From: Nocardioides cremeus
Lineage (GTDB): Bacteria; Actinomycetota; Actinomycetes; Propionibacteriales; Nocardioidaceae
DNA: 64,000 nucleotides
Assembly (NCBI RefSeq): GCF_030518195.1
Contig: NZ_JAULSC010000009.1
Coordinates: forward strand, 32,552 to 96,551
Direction of reading: 5' to 3'
Position 1 is the first letter of the stretch. Each line of letters begins with the position of its first letter. Under the pieces are notes generated by a model, which had not been told where the DNA came from, made no database searches, and saw only the letters and a list, made by a program, of their open reading frames with translations. Both the position numbers and the translations under genes were made by a program. Shown in pieces: positions 17,165 through 26,060 of this stretch.

Positions 17165-18664
17165 TCAGACCGTCTCGAGCGCCTCGGTGGGGTGCGGCGC
17201 GGGGTCGCCGTGCTGGCCAGCGCGCACGGCGTCCTCGATGCGCTTGCCGATCTGCTCGTCGACGTTGCGCCAGTACTCGAAGGCCCGCTCGAGCACGGGC
17301 TCGCTGACGCCACCGGCCAGGTGGCCGGCCACGTTGGACACGAACCGCTCGCGGGCGGCGTCGTCCCAGACCTCGTTGACCATCGTGCGGGCCTGGCCGA
17401 AGTCGTCGTCCTCGGGACGCAGCGTGTAGGCGTCGCGCACCATGTCGCCGTCGGTCTCCCAGCCGTCCTCGGCCGGCCCGGTCAGGTCGGAGAACGGGTC
17501 GTCGTAGGAGTTGGGCGCGTACTTCGACCGGTCGCCGGTGTGGTCGTAGGCCATCGGACCGTCGAACTGGTAGGTGTAGGCGCCCTCCACGCGGTGCCGG
17601 TTGACCGGCAGCTGCTGGTAGTTCGGCCCGATCCGGTAGCGGTGGGTGTCGGAGTAGGCGAAGACCCGGCCCAGCAGCATCTTGTCGGGGGAGAAGCCGA
17701 TGCCCGGGACGATCGCGGACGGCTCGAACGCGGCCTGCTCGATCTGCGCGAAGTGGTTCTCGGGGTTCGTGTGCAGGGTCATCGTGCCGACCTCGATCAG
17801 CGGGTAGTCGCCGTGCGGCCACACCTTGGTCAGGTCGAACGGGTTGAACCGGTAGGTCTTGGCGTCCTCGTAGGGCATCACCTGCACCTTGAGCGTCCAG
17901 CTGGGGTGCTCCCCGGCCTCGATGGTGTCGAAGAGGTCGCGGCGGTGGAAGTCGGAGTCCTCGCCGGCGATCCGGTTGGCGTCCTCCTGGGTCAGGCACT
18001 CGACGCCCTGGTCGGAGATGAAGTGGAACTTCACCCACGACTTCTCGCCGGCCTCGTTGTAGAGCATGTAGGTGTGGCTGCCGTAGCCGTTCATGTGCCG
18101 CCACGTCTTCGGGATGCCGCGGTCGCCCATCAGCCAGGTGACCTGGTGGGCCGACTCGGGGTTGAGGGTCCAGAAGTCCCACTGCATGTCGTTGTCGCGC
18201 AGGCCGTTGGCGCCGCGGCGCTTCTGGCTGCGGATGAAGTGCGGGAACTTCATGGTGTCGCGCACGAAGAAGACCGGGGTGTTGTTGCCGACGAGGTCCC
18301 AGTTGCCCTCGTCGGTGTAGAACTTCAGCGAGAACCCACGCGGGTCGCGCCAGGTGTCGGGCGAGCCCATCTCGCCGGCCACGGTCGAGAAGCGGGCCAG
18401 CATGTCGGTCCGGGCGCCGGGCTGGAGCACCGCGGCCTTGGTGTAGCGAGAGATGTCGCCGGTGATCTCCAGCGTGCCGAAGGCGCCGGAGCCCTTGGCG
18501 TGCACGTTGCGCTCGGGCACACGCTCACGGTTGAAGTGCGCCATCTGCTCGATGAAGTGGTGGTCGTGCAGCAGGATCGGGCCGTCAGGGCCGACGGTGA
18601 GGCTGTTGCGGTCGCTCGGGGCGGGGGCGCCGTTGCCGGCGGTGGAGCCGTGGTGCTGGGTCAT
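17165..18664 (-). CDS. Heme catalase
   Basis: This 499-residue monofunctional catalase, of the small-subunit type, dismutates hydrogen peroxide. Catalytic His55 sits in [17 protein letters not shown], and the heme-ligand Tyr is in [23 protein letters not shown] near residue 335. Its ATG at 18664 has AGGAGG seven to eight bases upstream, a strong ribosome site. The promoter region is shared with a divergent SpoIIE phosphatase and holds a TCTTGA/TCAAGA inverted repeat that overlaps a plausible TTGACC -35 box. No PerR/FurA gene is adjacent, so control may come from elsewhere. Confidence 0.95.
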   Translation of the reverse strand: MTQHHGSTAGNGAPAPSDRNSLTVGPDGPILLHDHHFIEQMAHFNRERVPERNVHAKGSGAFGTLEITGDISRYTKAAVLQPGARTDMLARFSTVAGEMGSPDTWRDPRGFSLKFYTDEGNWDLVGNNTPVFFVRDTMKFPHFIRSQKRRGANGLRDNDMQWDFWTLNPESAHQVTWLMGDRGIPKTWRHMNGYGSHTYMLYNEAGEKSWVKFHFISDQGVECLTQEDANRIAGEDSDFHRRDLFDTIEAGEHPSWTLKVQVMPYEDAKTYRFNPFDLTKVWPHGDYPLIEVGTMTLHTNPENHFAQIEQAAFEPSAIVPGIGFSPDKMLLGRVFAYSDTHRYRIGPNYQQLPVNRHRVEGAYTYQFDGPMAYDHTGDRSKYAPNSYDDPFSDLTGPAEDGWETDGDMVRDAYTLRPEDDDFGQARTMVNEVWDDAARERFVSNVAGHLAGGVSEPVLERAFEYWRNVDEQIGKRIEDAVRAGQHGDPAPHPTEALETV

Positions 18665-18711
18665 CGAGGTCCCTCCTGGGGGTCGTGGATCACCGCCACC
18701 CTGCCCACTTC

Positions 18712-18728
18712 TCTTGAGCGGGTCAAGA
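18712..18728. promoter_or_regulatory. Inverted repeat in the catalase/SpoIIE divergent promoter
   Basis: TCTTGA (18712-18717), GCGGG, then TCAAGA (18723-18728) form six-base arms around a five-base spacer. On the minus strand the right arm contains TTGACC, a good -35 element for the catalase, with CAGGGT 17 bases later as a weaker -10. A repressor or activator bound to this site would sit on the -35. Which regulator binds is unknown. Confidence 0.45.
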
Positions 18729-18787
18729 AAACACCCCTTTCGGTGTGTCCGCCCCCGCCAGGGCGCCCACGGCCTAGTCTTCGGCCG

Positions 18788-19933
18788 GTGACCTCGAGGC
18801 CCGCGCACGTGTGGACGCGGGTCGTCCGCTACGTGCAGGACCAGGTCGACAGCTGGCGCTCGGGCAGCCCGGCCAGCCAGCGCTACGTGGCCGCGGTGCT
18901 CCTCGCGCTGGTCACCGCCACGCTGGTGGTCTCCTCGTTCGCCTACTGGCTGGCGCCCGTGGGGCCGGTCTTCGTGTGGCTGCTGGTCGGCATGCTGCTG
19001 CTGCGCTTCCGCCCGCTGGTCCTGGTCACCACCTGGGGAGTGCTGGGCACCGTCGGCGTCGCCGTGGTCGACGCCCTCGGCCCGCAGGAGCTCGACGCGG
19101 CCCGGGTCACCGCCACGATCACCCTGGTGGTCGCCGCGGCCCTGGTGCTGCTGCAGTCGAGCCGGCAGCGCAGCGGGCTGCCGACCCTGCTGGGCGAGGC
19201 GGTCCTCTCCGACCTGCGCGACCGGCTGCAGCGCCAGGGCGTGGTCCCGCCCCTGCCCGCGGGCTGGCGCAGCCAGAGCGCGATGCTGGCCGCCGACTCG
19301 GTGGGCTACGCCGGCGACTTCCTCGTCGCCCGCCTCGACGACGAGGCGCAGCGCCTGGAGATGATCCTCGTCGACGTCGTCGGCAAGGGCGTCGCCGCCG
19401 GCACCGCCGCGCTGCAGTTCGCCGGCGCCCTGGGCGGCCTGCTCGGCGCCGTGCCCCCTCGCCGGCTGGTGGGGGCGGCCAACGACTTCCTGCTGCGCCA
19501 GGAGTCCGACGAGGCGTTCGCCACCGCCGTGCACGTGGTGCTCGACCTGCGCACCGGTGACTACGAGGTGCTCAGCGCCGGCCACCCCCCGGTGCTGCGA
19601 CTCGACTGCGCCGACGGTGGCTGGCGCATCGACACCGCGCGCGGCACCGCCCTCGGCGTCACCGCCGACGCGGAGGCCGAGCCGAGCCGCGGCCGCCTGG
19701 CTCCCGGCGACGCGCTGATGTTCTACACCGACGGTGTCGTCGAGCGACCCGGCGAGGACATCGACGCCGGCATCGCCTGGCTGCGCTCCACCGCCACCGA
19801 GCTGGCTGCCGGCTCCGGCCTCGACGGCCTGCCGCGCCGGGTGCTGCGCCGGGTCTCCCGCGGTGACGACGACCGCGCCGTGCTGGTGCTGCACCGCCTG
19901 CCCACCATCGACCCGGCCCTGACTTCGCGCTGA
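18788..19933 (+). CDS. Membrane-anchored PP2C/SpoIIE-type serine phosphatase
   Basis: This 381-residue protein has three or four transmembrane segments in the first 120 residues, then a PP2C-like SpoIIE phosphatase domain (about 150-370). The domain shows [22 protein letters not shown], the nucleotide/metal motif MFYTDGVVE and the C-terminal DDRAVLVL. Such Rsb/SpoIIE phosphatases dephosphorylate anti-sigma-factor antagonists and so switch sigma-factor activity, but no antagonist gene is adjacent. It starts at GTG 18788, divergent from the catalase. A role in stress signalling is suggested by that pairing but is inference. Confidence 0.85.
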   Translation: MTSRPAHVWTRVVRYVQDQVDSWRSGSPASQRYVAAVLLALVTATLVVSSFAYWLAPVGPVFVWLLVGMLLLRFRPLVLVTTWGVLGTVGVAVVDALGPQELDAARVTATITLVVAAALVLLQSSRQRSGLPTLLGEAVLSDLRDRLQRQGVVPPLPAGWRSQSAMLAADSVGYAGDFLVARLDDEAQRLEMILVDVVGKGVAAGTAALQFAGALGGLLGAVPPRRLVGAANDFLLRQESDEAFATAVHVVLDLRTGDYEVLSAGHPPVLRLDCADGGWRIDTARGTALGVTADAEAEPSRGRLAPGDALMFYTDGVVERPGEDIDAGIAWLRSTATELAAGSGLDGLPRRVLRRVSRGDDDRAVLVLHRLPTIDPALTSR

Positions 19934-20018
19934 CCCGGCCCGAACTTCGCGCCGAGTCGGCCTGGACTTCGCGAGGGGCCGGGTTTGGAGCCGCGGGCGC
20001 CTCGGGCAGGGTGGGGAC

Positions 20019-20699
20019 GTGCCGCTCCTCCCGCTCGACCGTCACCCACGCCCGGTGGTCGTGGCTGCCGTCGCCGGGTTCGTCCTCGTCGTCGTGCTGT
20101 CGGCGATCGTCGCGACCCGGTCGGGCGACGAGGCGCCGCGTGCCGAGACCCCCGCTGGCACCGCCGACACCGCGGAGACCGGCGCGGCCGGTTCTGATGA
20201 CGCGGCGGCCGCCGGGGTGGACACCATTGAGGAGGCGACGTACGCCGAGAGAGCCGCCGGCGACCCCGACCGCCTGCGGATCCCCGCCCTCGGGGTGGAC
20301 GCGCCGGTGCTGGCCGTCGAGGCGCCCGGCCGGGTGCTCGTGCCGCCGCGCGACCCGCAGCGGCTGGGCTGGTGGTCGCAGGGGGCCCGCCCCGGTGCGG
20401 CCACCGGCAGCGCCCTGGTCGTCGGGCACACCGTGCACAGTGGCGGGGGAGCGCTCGACGACCTGGAGACCCTCGCTGCCGGCGACCGGATGACGGTGCG
20501 CGCGGCCGGCGGGGACCTTGCCTACGAGGTGCGCAGCGTGCGCGTCTACGACAAGGGCCGGATCGCCCGCGACGCCGGACGGATCTTCAGCCAGGAGGTC
20601 GACGGGCGCCTCGTGGTGCTGACCTGCGAGGACTGGGACGGGCAGGGCTACCGCAGCAACGTCGTCGTGGTGGCCGAGCCGGTCGGCGCCGGCGCCTGA
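20019..20699 (+). CDS. Sortase, class E/F-like
   Basis: This 226-residue membrane-anchored transpeptidase has one helix (11-31), a low-complexity Ala/Asp/Thr linker (35-75) and a sortase domain. The catalytic triad is visible: His137 in VVGHTVH, Cys203 in [10 protein letters not shown] and Arg212 in YRSNVVVV. The TLxTC motif of housekeeping sortases is replaced by VLTCED, which resembles class E/F enzymes of actinobacteria. No LPXTG-type substrate protein or pilus gene is adjacent, so it may serve a distant substrate set. It starts with GTG. Confidence 0.85.
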   Translation: MPLLPLDRHPRPVVVAAVAGFVLVVVLSAIVATRSGDEAPRAETPAGTADTAETGAAGSDDAAAAGVDTIEEATYAERAAGDPDRLRIPALGVDAPVLAVEAPGRVLVPPRDPQRLGWWSQGARPGAATGSALVVGHTVHSGGGALDDLETLAAGDRMTVRAAGGDLAYEVRSVRVYDKGRIARDAGRIFSQEVDGRLVVLTCEDWDGQGYRSNVVVVAEPVGAGA

Positions 20700-20725
20700 C
20701 GGCAGGGAACATCCGCCCACGGCCG

Positions 20726-20757
20726 GTGGTTGAGCGATCAGTTCGCATTTCAACCAC
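20726..20757. promoter_or_regulatory. Inverted repeat upstream of the luciferase-like operon
   Basis: GTGGTTGA (20726-20733) and TCAACCAC (20750-20757) are perfect eight-base arms around a 16-base spacer, ending three bases before the GGAGGCG ribosome site. The left arm contains TTGA with a TCA following four bases later, a layout recalling MarR/TetR-type operators. It could be an operator or an mRNA hairpin controlling access to the ribosome site. Confidence 0.55.
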
Positions 20758-20775
20758 TTCGGAGGCGTCAGCACC

Positions 20776-21864
20776 ATGCAGCTCGGGATCTTCAGCGTCG
20801 GGGACGTGACCACCGACCCCACCACCGGCCGCACCCCCACGGAGCACGAGCGGATCCGCGCCCAGGTCGCGATCGCGCTGAAGGCCGAGGAGATCGGCCT
20901 CGACGTCGTCGCCCTCGGCCAGCACCACAACCCGCCCTTCGTGGCCTCGGCCCCGACGACCACGCTGGCCTGGATCGGTGCCCAGACCCGGCGCATCCTG
21001 CTCTCGACCGCCACGACGCTGATCACCACCACCGACCCGGTGCGCATCGCGGAGGACTACGCCACGCTGCAGCACCTCACCGGCGGCCGCGTCGACCTGA
21101 TGATGGGTCGTGGCAACACCGGCCCGGTCTACCCGTGGTTCGGCAAGGACATCCGTGAGGGCATCAACCTGGCGGTGGAGAACTACGCGTTGCTGCACAG
21201 GCTCTGGCGCGAGGACGTCGTGGACTGGCAGGGACGCTTCCGCACGCCCCTGCAGGGCTTCACCGCGACCCCGCGGCCGCTCGACGGCGTGGCGCCGTTC
21301 GTGTGGCACGGCTCGATCCGCAGCCCCGAGATCGCCGAGCAGGCGGCCTACTACGGCGACGGGTTCTTCCACAACCACATCTTCTGGCCGCCCGAGCACG
21401 CGGCACAGATGGTGCGTCTCTACCGGGAGCGCTTCGAGCACTACGGCCACGGCCGCGCCGACCAGGCCTACGTCGGGCTGGGCGGGCAGTTCTTCATGCG
21501 CAAGGACAGCCAGGCCGCGGTCCGGGAGTTCCGCCCGTACTTCGACAACGCCCCGGTCTACGGCCACGGCCCGTCGCTGGAGGACTTCACCTCGCAGACG
21601 CCCCTGACCGTCGGGTCGCCGCAGCAGGTGCTGGAGCGGACGCTCGGCTTCCGCGAGCACGTCGGCGACTACCAGCGCCAGCTGTTCCTCGTCGACCACG
21701 CCGGGCTGCCGCTGAAGACCGTCCTCGAGCAGCTCGACCTGCTCGGCGAGATCCTGCCCGACCTGCGTGCCGGGTTCGCGGAGGGGCGACCCGCCCACGT
21801 GCCCGACGCCCCGACCCACGCCGCGCTCGTCGCGGCCCGTGCCGACCAGGAGGTGCCCGCATGA
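20776..21864 (+). CDS. Luciferase-like (LLM-class) flavin-dependent oxidoreductase
   Basis: This 362-residue protein has the bacterial-luciferase TIM-barrel fold. Family features are the N-terminal FSVGDVTTDPTTGRTPTEHERI, the conserved LGQHHNPPF and DGFFHNHIFWPPEHAAQMVRLY. It resembles the CE1758 group. Enzymes of this class take reduced FMN and oxygen to oxidise a carbon-based substrate. The next gene overlaps by four bases (ATGA) and encodes an FMN reductase, so this is a two-component monooxygenase with its own flavin reductase. The substrate is unknown. Confidence 0.85.
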   Translation: MQLGIFSVGDVTTDPTTGRTPTEHERIRAQVAIALKAEEIGLDVVALGQHHNPPFVASAPTTTLAWIGAQTRRILLSTATTLITTTDPVRIAEDYATLQHLTGGRVDLMMGRGNTGPVYPWFGKDIREGINLAVENYALLHRLWREDVVDWQGRFRTPLQGFTATPRPLDGVAPFVWHGSIRSPEIAEQAAYYGDGFFHNHIFWPPEHAAQMVRLYRERFEHYGHGRADQAYVGLGGQFFMRKDSQAAVREFRPYFDNAPVYGHGPSLEDFTSQTPLTVGSPQQVLERTLGFREHVGDYQRQLFLVDHAGLPLKTVLEQLDLLGEILPDLRAGFAEGRPAHVPDAPTHAALVAARADQEVPA

Positions 21865-22490
21865 CGCGTCTGGTGGTGCTCAGCGCCGGCCTGGGCGTCC
21901 CGTCGTCGACCACGCTGCTCGCCGACCGCCTCGCCGCCGCCGTCGTACGCCGCCTCGGCGGCGAGGCCGAGGGCCGGGTCGAGGTCGAGCGCGTGGAGCT
22001 GCGCCGGCTCGCGCACCCGCTGGCCGACCGGCTCACCACGGGCTTCGCGGGGGAGGAGCTCGCGGCGGCGCTGGAGGCCGTGCACGGCGCCGATGCGCTG
22101 GTTGCGGTCACGCCCGTCTACGCGGCGTCGTACAGCGGGCTCTTCAAGACCTTCGTCGACGTGCTCGACCGGGACGCGCTCGAGGGGACGCCCGTGGTCG
22201 TCGCGGCGACCGGCGGGACGCCTCGGCACTCGATGGTGCTCGACCACGCGCTGCGCCCGCTCTTCGCGCACCTGCGGGCGGTCGTCGCGCCGACCGGCGT
22301 GTTCGCCGCGACCGACGACTTCGGCGACGCGGGCCTGGACGACCGGGTGGAGCGCGCCGCCGGCGAGCTGGTCGCCCTCCTGAGCGGCACGGCGACCACC
22401 CGCACCCGGCCCACCGAGGACGAGCGGCTCGCCGACCCCACGCCCTTCGAGGAGCTGTTGCGCCGGGCGGGCGCGGGGCCGACGGGCTGA
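21861..22490 (+). CDS. NAD(P)H-dependent FMN reductase (CE1759-like)
   Basis: This 209-residue flavodoxin-like NAD(P)H:FMN reductase supplies reduced FMN. The phosphate-binding loop SAGLGVPSSTTLLADRL lies at the N-terminus, and AVTPVYAASYSGLFKTFVDVLD marks the flavin-binding region (near 85-105). It overlaps the upstream monooxygenase by four bases, which supports translation as a pair and direct flavin hand-over. It ends in a less conserved, charged tail. Confidence 0.87.
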   Translation: MTRLVVLSAGLGVPSSTTLLADRLAAAVVRRLGGEAEGRVEVERVELRRLAHPLADRLTTGFAGEELAAALEAVHGADALVAVTPVYAASYSGLFKTFVDVLDRDALEGTPVVVAATGGTPRHSMVLDHALRPLFAHLRAVVAPTGVFAATDDFGDAGLDDRVERAAGELVALLSGTATTRTRPTEDERLADPTPFEELLRRAGAGPTG

Positions 22491-22520
22491 CACCTGCTCA
22501 ATGTGTGGCCCGGGATCGGC

Positions 22521-23051
22521 TCAGTGCTGGTAGGTGCCGTGCAGGATCGCCCGGCCGGCGGTCTTGAAGGCCAGGTTGAACGAGACCACGGCCGGGGTGG
22601 CGTCGGAGTCGACGCCCAGCGTCTCCTCGGTCACGGCGTGCACCACGAAGAAGTAGCGGTGCGGCATGTCGCCCGGGGGCGGGGCGGCGCCGGCGAAGGC
22701 CTTCGAGCCGGTGTCGTTGCGGCACATGAACGCCTGCCCGGGCAGCTCGGCGTCCTCGGCGCCGATGCCGGCGGGCAGCTCGGTGGTGTCGGCGGGCAGG
22801 TCGACCAGCACCCAGTGCCAGAAGCCGCTGGGCGTCGGTGCGTCGGGGTCGAAGCAGGTGACCGTGAAGCTCTTGGTGCCCTCCGGGGCGCGGCTCCACG
22901 ACAGCTGGGGCGAGGAGTTCCCGCCGTCGCCGACCTGGGCGTCGGTCAGCGGCTGGCCGTCGCTCACGTCGGTGCTGGTCACATCGAAGGACGGCACCGG
23001 GGGCAGGAGGTCGTAGGGGTTCGGGGCAACGGGACGCTCGAGGTTGCTCAT
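22521..23051 (-). CDS. YbhB/YbcL family (PEBP-like) protein
   Basis: This 176-residue cytosolic protein of the phosphatidylethanolamine-binding protein superfamily carries [21 protein letters not shown] in its ligand pocket and [10 protein letters not shown] near residue 132. Bacterial members are widespread but poorly understood. It is convergent with the flavin reductase and divergent from cysG, and looks unrelated to both. Confidence 0.88.
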   Translation of the reverse strand: MSNLERPVAPNPYDLLPPVPSFDVTSTDVSDGQPLTDAQVGDGGNSSPQLSWSRAPEGTKSFTVTCFDPDAPTPSGFWHWVLVDLPADTTELPAGIGAEDAELPGQAFMCRNDTGSKAFAGAAPPPGDMPHRYFFVVHAVTEETLGVDSDATPAVVSFNLAFKTAGRAILHGTYQH

Positions 23052-23137
23052 GTAGCCGAACGTAGCCCGGCCGACGCGCAGTGACCACCACCCGGTCAGC
23101 GCACCCTCGGGGACGGCTCGAGGGTCAGCATGGGGCC

Positions 23138-24442
23138 ATGGCTGAGCACTCCGAGGACCCGACCGCCGACGGGACCCGTCGCGCCGCGACCGAGGCGCCG
23201 CCGTACCCCGTGGGGCTGCGCCTGGCCGGTCGCCGGGTGCTGGTGGTCGGCGGGGGACAGGTCGCCCAGCGCCGGGTGCCGGCCCTGATCGCCGCAGACG
23301 CCGACGTGGTCGTGGTGGCCCCCCAGGTCACGCCCGCCCTCGAGGGCCTGGGCGCCGAGCTGACCCTGGTCCCGCGCCGCTTCGAGCCCGGCGACGTCGA
23401 CGGGGCGTGGTACGTCGTGGCCGCCACCGACGACGCGGAGGTCAACGCCGCGGTGCTGGCCGAGGCCGAGGCGCAACGGGTCTTCTGCACCCGCGCCGAC
23501 GACGCCCGCGAGGCCAGCGCCTGGACCCCCGCGGTCGGTCGCCACGACGGCGTGACGGTGGCGGTGCTGGCCAACCGCGAGCCGCGGCGCTCCGCGGCGG
23601 TGCGCGACGAGGTGATGACGGCGCTGCGCGACGGCCGGCTGACCGTGCGCGACGCCCACCAGCGCACCGCCGGCGTGGTGCTGGTCGGCGGCGGGCCCGG
23701 CGACCCCGAGCTCGCCACGGTGGCCGCCCGGCACGCGCTGGCCAGCGCCGACGTGGTCGTCGCCGACCGGCTGGCCCCGCGCGAGCTGCTCGACGAGCTG
23801 CCCGCCCACGTCGAGCTGGTCGACGTCGCGAAGCTGCCGCGCGGGCGCCAGGCCACCCAGGAGTCCATCAACGAGGTCATCGTCGACCGCGCCCTCGAGG
23901 GCAAGCGGGTGGTGCGCTTCAAGGGCGGCGACAACTTCGTCTTCGGACGCGGGTTCGAGGAGATCCTGGCCTGCCGCGCCGCCGGCGTGCCGGTCAGCGT
24001 CGTGCCCGGGCTGACGTCGGCGATCTCGGTGCCGGCCGGCGTGGGCATCCCGGTCACCCACCGCGGCGTCGCCCACGAGTTCACCGTGGTGACCGGTCAC
24101 GTGCCGCCCGGGCACCCGCAGTCGTTGGTCGACTGGGAGGCGCTCGCGCGGATGCGCGGCACGATCGTGCTGCTGATGGCGGTGCAGAACGCGCCGGTGA
24201 TCGCCGAGACGCTGATGGCCGGTGGCCGACGCGCCTCCACCCCCGTGGCGGTCGTCGTGGAGGGCACGATGCCGGAGGAGCACACGGTGCTGAGCACCCT
24301 CGGCGAGCTGGCGCACGACATCGTGGCCGAGGGCGTGCGGGCACCTGCGATCATCGTCGTCGGCGACGTCGTCGCCGTCGCCCGGCCGGGGCGCTACGCC
24401 GAGCCGGTCACGGTGCGACCGGGGGACTTCGGGGAGGACTGA
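23138..24442 (+). CDS. cysG: Fused siroheme synthase (precorrin-2 dehydrogenase/uroporphyrinogen-III C-methyltransferase)
   Basis: This 434-residue protein joins two siroheme-pathway activities. The N-terminal Rossmann domain ([29 protein letters not shown], about 30-60) is the precorrin-2 dehydrogenase/ferrochelatase part, and the C-terminal SAM-dependent uroporphyrinogen-III methyltransferase begins with [18 protein letters not shown] near residue 187. Siroheme is the cofactor of sulfite and nitrite reductases, but none is encoded in this window. The ATG at 23138 is preferred over a GTG at 23081 because the extra residues are not part of the fold. The trmH-type gene starts two bases after its stop. 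Confidence 0.92.
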   Translation: MAEHSEDPTADGTRRAATEAPPYPVGLRLAGRRVLVVGGGQVAQRRVPALIAADADVVVVAPQVTPALEGLGAELTLVPRRFEPGDVDGAWYVVAATDDAEVNAAVLAEAEAQRVFCTRADDAREASAWTPAVGRHDGVTVAVLANREPRRSAAVRDEVMTALRDGRLTVRDAHQRTAGVVLVGGGPGDPELATVAARHALASADVVVADRLAPRELLDELPAHVELVDVAKLPRGRQATQESINEVIVDRALEGKRVVRFKGGDNFVFGRGFEEILACRAAGVPVSVVPGLTSAISVPAGVGIPVTHRGVAHEFTVVTGHVPPGHPQSLVDWEALARMRGTIVLLMAVQNAPVIAETLMAGGRRASTPVAVVVEGTMPEEHTVLSTLGELAHDIVAEGVRAPAIIVVGDVVAVARPGRYAEPVTVRPGDFGED

Positions 24443-24443
24443 C

Positions 24444-25247
24444 GTGGCCGAGCTGGTCGAGATCACCGAGGCCGACGACCCGCGGCTGCGCGACTACCGC
24501 GACCTGCGCGACGTACAGCTGCGCAAGGACCTGGAGGCCGAGCACGGCCTCTTCCTGGCCGAGGGGGAGAAGGTGGTGCGCCGGGCGGTGGAGTCCGGCT
24601 ACGCGCCCCGCTCGTTCCTGATGGCCCCGCGCTGGCTCGACGGCCTCGCCGACGTGCTGGAGCGCTCGGAGGCGCCCTGCTACGTGATGAGCGAGGAGCT
24701 CGCCGAGCAGGTGACCGGCTTCCACGTGCACCGCGGGGCTCTCGCCTCGCTCGAGCGCCGCCCGTCCGTGCCGGTCGACGACGTCCTGGCCGGGGCCCGC
24801 TCGGTGCTGGTGCTCGAGGACATCGTCGACCACACCAACGTGGGCGCGATCCTGCGCAGCGGCGCCGCCCTCGGCTTCGACGCCGCGCTGCTCGCGCCGC
24901 GGTGCGCCGACCCGCTCTACCGGCGCGCCATCAAGGTGTCGATGGGCGCGGTCTTCACGCTGCCCTGGACCCGCCTGCCCGAGTGGTACGACGCCCTGCC
25001 GGCGCTGTCGGCGCGCGGGTTCACCACCGTGGCGCTCACCCTCGCCGACGACGCGGTGCCGGTCGAGGAGGCGGTCGCCGGGCTCGACCTGGTCGCCCTG
25101 GTGCTGGGCTCCGAGGGCCACGGGCTCTCCGAGCGTTGGCAGGAGAGTGCCGACCGGCGAGCGATCATCCCGATGCACGAGGGCATCGACTCGCTTAACG
25201 TCGCCGCCGCCTCGGCGGTGGCCTGCTACGTCACCGCGCGGCGCTGA
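24444..25247 (+). CDS. TrmH/SpoU-family RNA 2'-O-methyltransferase
   Basis: This 267-residue SPOUT-fold methyltransferase probably methylates ribose 2'-OH in rRNA or tRNA. The N-terminal substrate-binding part reads EHGLFLAEGEKVVRRAVESGY. The SPOUT knot motifs are NVGAILRSGAALGFDAALL, LVLGSEGHGLSERW and IPMHEGIDSLNVAAASAV. The start is GTG, right after the cysG stop. The exact target nucleotide is not determined by sequence alone. Confidence 0.87.
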   Translation: MAELVEITEADDPRLRDYRDLRDVQLRKDLEAEHGLFLAEGEKVVRRAVESGYAPRSFLMAPRWLDGLADVLERSEAPCYVMSEELAEQVTGFHVHRGALASLERRPSVPVDDVLAGARSVLVLEDIVDHTNVGAILRSGAALGFDAALLAPRCADPLYRRAIKVSMGAVFTLPWTRLPEWYDALPALSARGFTTVALTLADDAVPVEEAVAGLDLVALVLGSEGHGLSERWQESADRRAIIPMHEGIDSLNVAAASAVACYVTARR

Positions 25248-25250
25248 CCC

Positions 25251-25348
25251 TGCAGGAGTCCCCGGCTGACCGGGGACTCATGCGCATGTCAGGGGTTGCA
25301 ACACCCCACAAGTGCTGGAGTCCCCGGCCGACCGGGGACTCCTGCAGG
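25251..25348. terminator. Three-hairpin array between convergent trmH and def
   Basis: Two near-identical hairpins, GAGTCCCCGG with loop CTGA (25256-25279) and GGAGTCCCCGG with loop CCGA (25317-25342), flank a third, GGGGT/ACCCC (25292-25307). The 10- and 11-base stems are perfect. The outer ends (TGCAGGAG and CTCCTGCA) pair as well, so the whole element is itself an inverted repeat. It lies between two convergent genes and probably ends transcription in both directions. No U-tract is present. Confidence 0.75.
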
Positions 25349-25359
25349 CGCCAGCGACC

Positions 25360-25947
25360 TCAGTCGGTCGGCCAGCCCTCGGGGTACGCCTCGACGAGCT
25401 TGTCGTGCTCCTTGGCGAGCTTCTTGCGCTGCTTGGTGGGCAGGCGGTCGCCGAAGACGGTGCCCCGGGTGTGGTCGGTCTCGTGCTGCAGGCAGCGGGC
25501 CAGCAGGCCGTCGCCGGTGAAGGTGACCGGCTGGCCGTCGAGGCCGGTGCCGGTCACGGTGGCGGTGTCGGGGCGCGCGCAGGGCACGAACGCGCCGGGG
25601 TAGGACAGGCAGCCCTCATCGGAGTCGTCGAGGTTGCGCTCCTTGCCCTCGGGCAGCTCGAGCTCGGGGTTGCAGACCACGCCGACGGTGCGCTCGCCCG
25701 ACTCGTCGGGGCAGTCGAAGACGAAGACGGCCCTGTCGACGCCGATCTGGCAGGCGGCCAGGCCGACCCCGTCGGCGGCGTACATGGTCGCGACCATGTC
25801 GGCGACCAGCGCGCGCAGCTCGTCGTCGTACGACGTCACCTTCTCCTGCGGGCGGTGCATCACCGGGGTGCCCCACCGGGTGATCGGGCGGACCGTGCCG
25901 CCCTCGGGCAGGGGACCGTACGGCGCGTGCTCAGGCTGCTCGTGCAT
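25360..25947 (-). CDS. def: Peptide deformylase
   Basis: This 195-residue metalloenzyme removes the N-formyl group from new polypeptides. Motif 1 reads G60-V-G-L-A-A-C-Q (usual form GxGLAAPQ, so Pro is Cys66 here), motif 2 is EGCLS with metal Cys113, and motif 3 is H155-E-T-D-H159. All metal ligands are present, so it should be active. The start is ATG 25947, because the longer frame upstream is Pro/Arg-rich and overlaps the promoter of the next gene. It is convergent with the trmH-type gene and has no fmt neighbour. Confidence 0.93.
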   Translation of the reverse strand: MHEQPEHAPYGPLPEGGTVRPITRWGTPVMHRPQEKVTSYDDELRALVADMVATMYAADGVGLAACQIGVDRAVFVFDCPDESGERTVGVVCNPELELPEGKERNLDDSDEGCLSYPGAFVPCARPDTATVTGTGLDGQPVTFTGDGLLARCLQHETDHTRGTVFGDRLPTKQRKKLAKEHDKLVEAYPEGWPTD

Positions 25948-26036
25948 GCCCGCGATCCTAGGAGGGCAGCGCCCCGGCGGCCCAACCCGGCCGGCAGCTG
26001 TGACCCGGACCACCCGGAGCGTCTGTAGCGCAATGT

Positions 26037-26051
26037 GTAACTCCCAGTTAC
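26037..26051. promoter_or_regulatory. Operator-like palindrome before the acyl-CoA dehydrogenase pair
   Basis: GTAACTCCCAGTTAC is a palindrome with six-base arms GTAACT/AGTTAC around CCC, ten bases before the ATG of the first acyl-CoA dehydrogenase. Its position over the transcription or translation start fits a repressor site, such as a TetR- or GntR-type fatty-acid regulator. No regulator gene is adjacent. Confidence 0.6.
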
Positions 26052-26060
26052 GTTAGCGGC

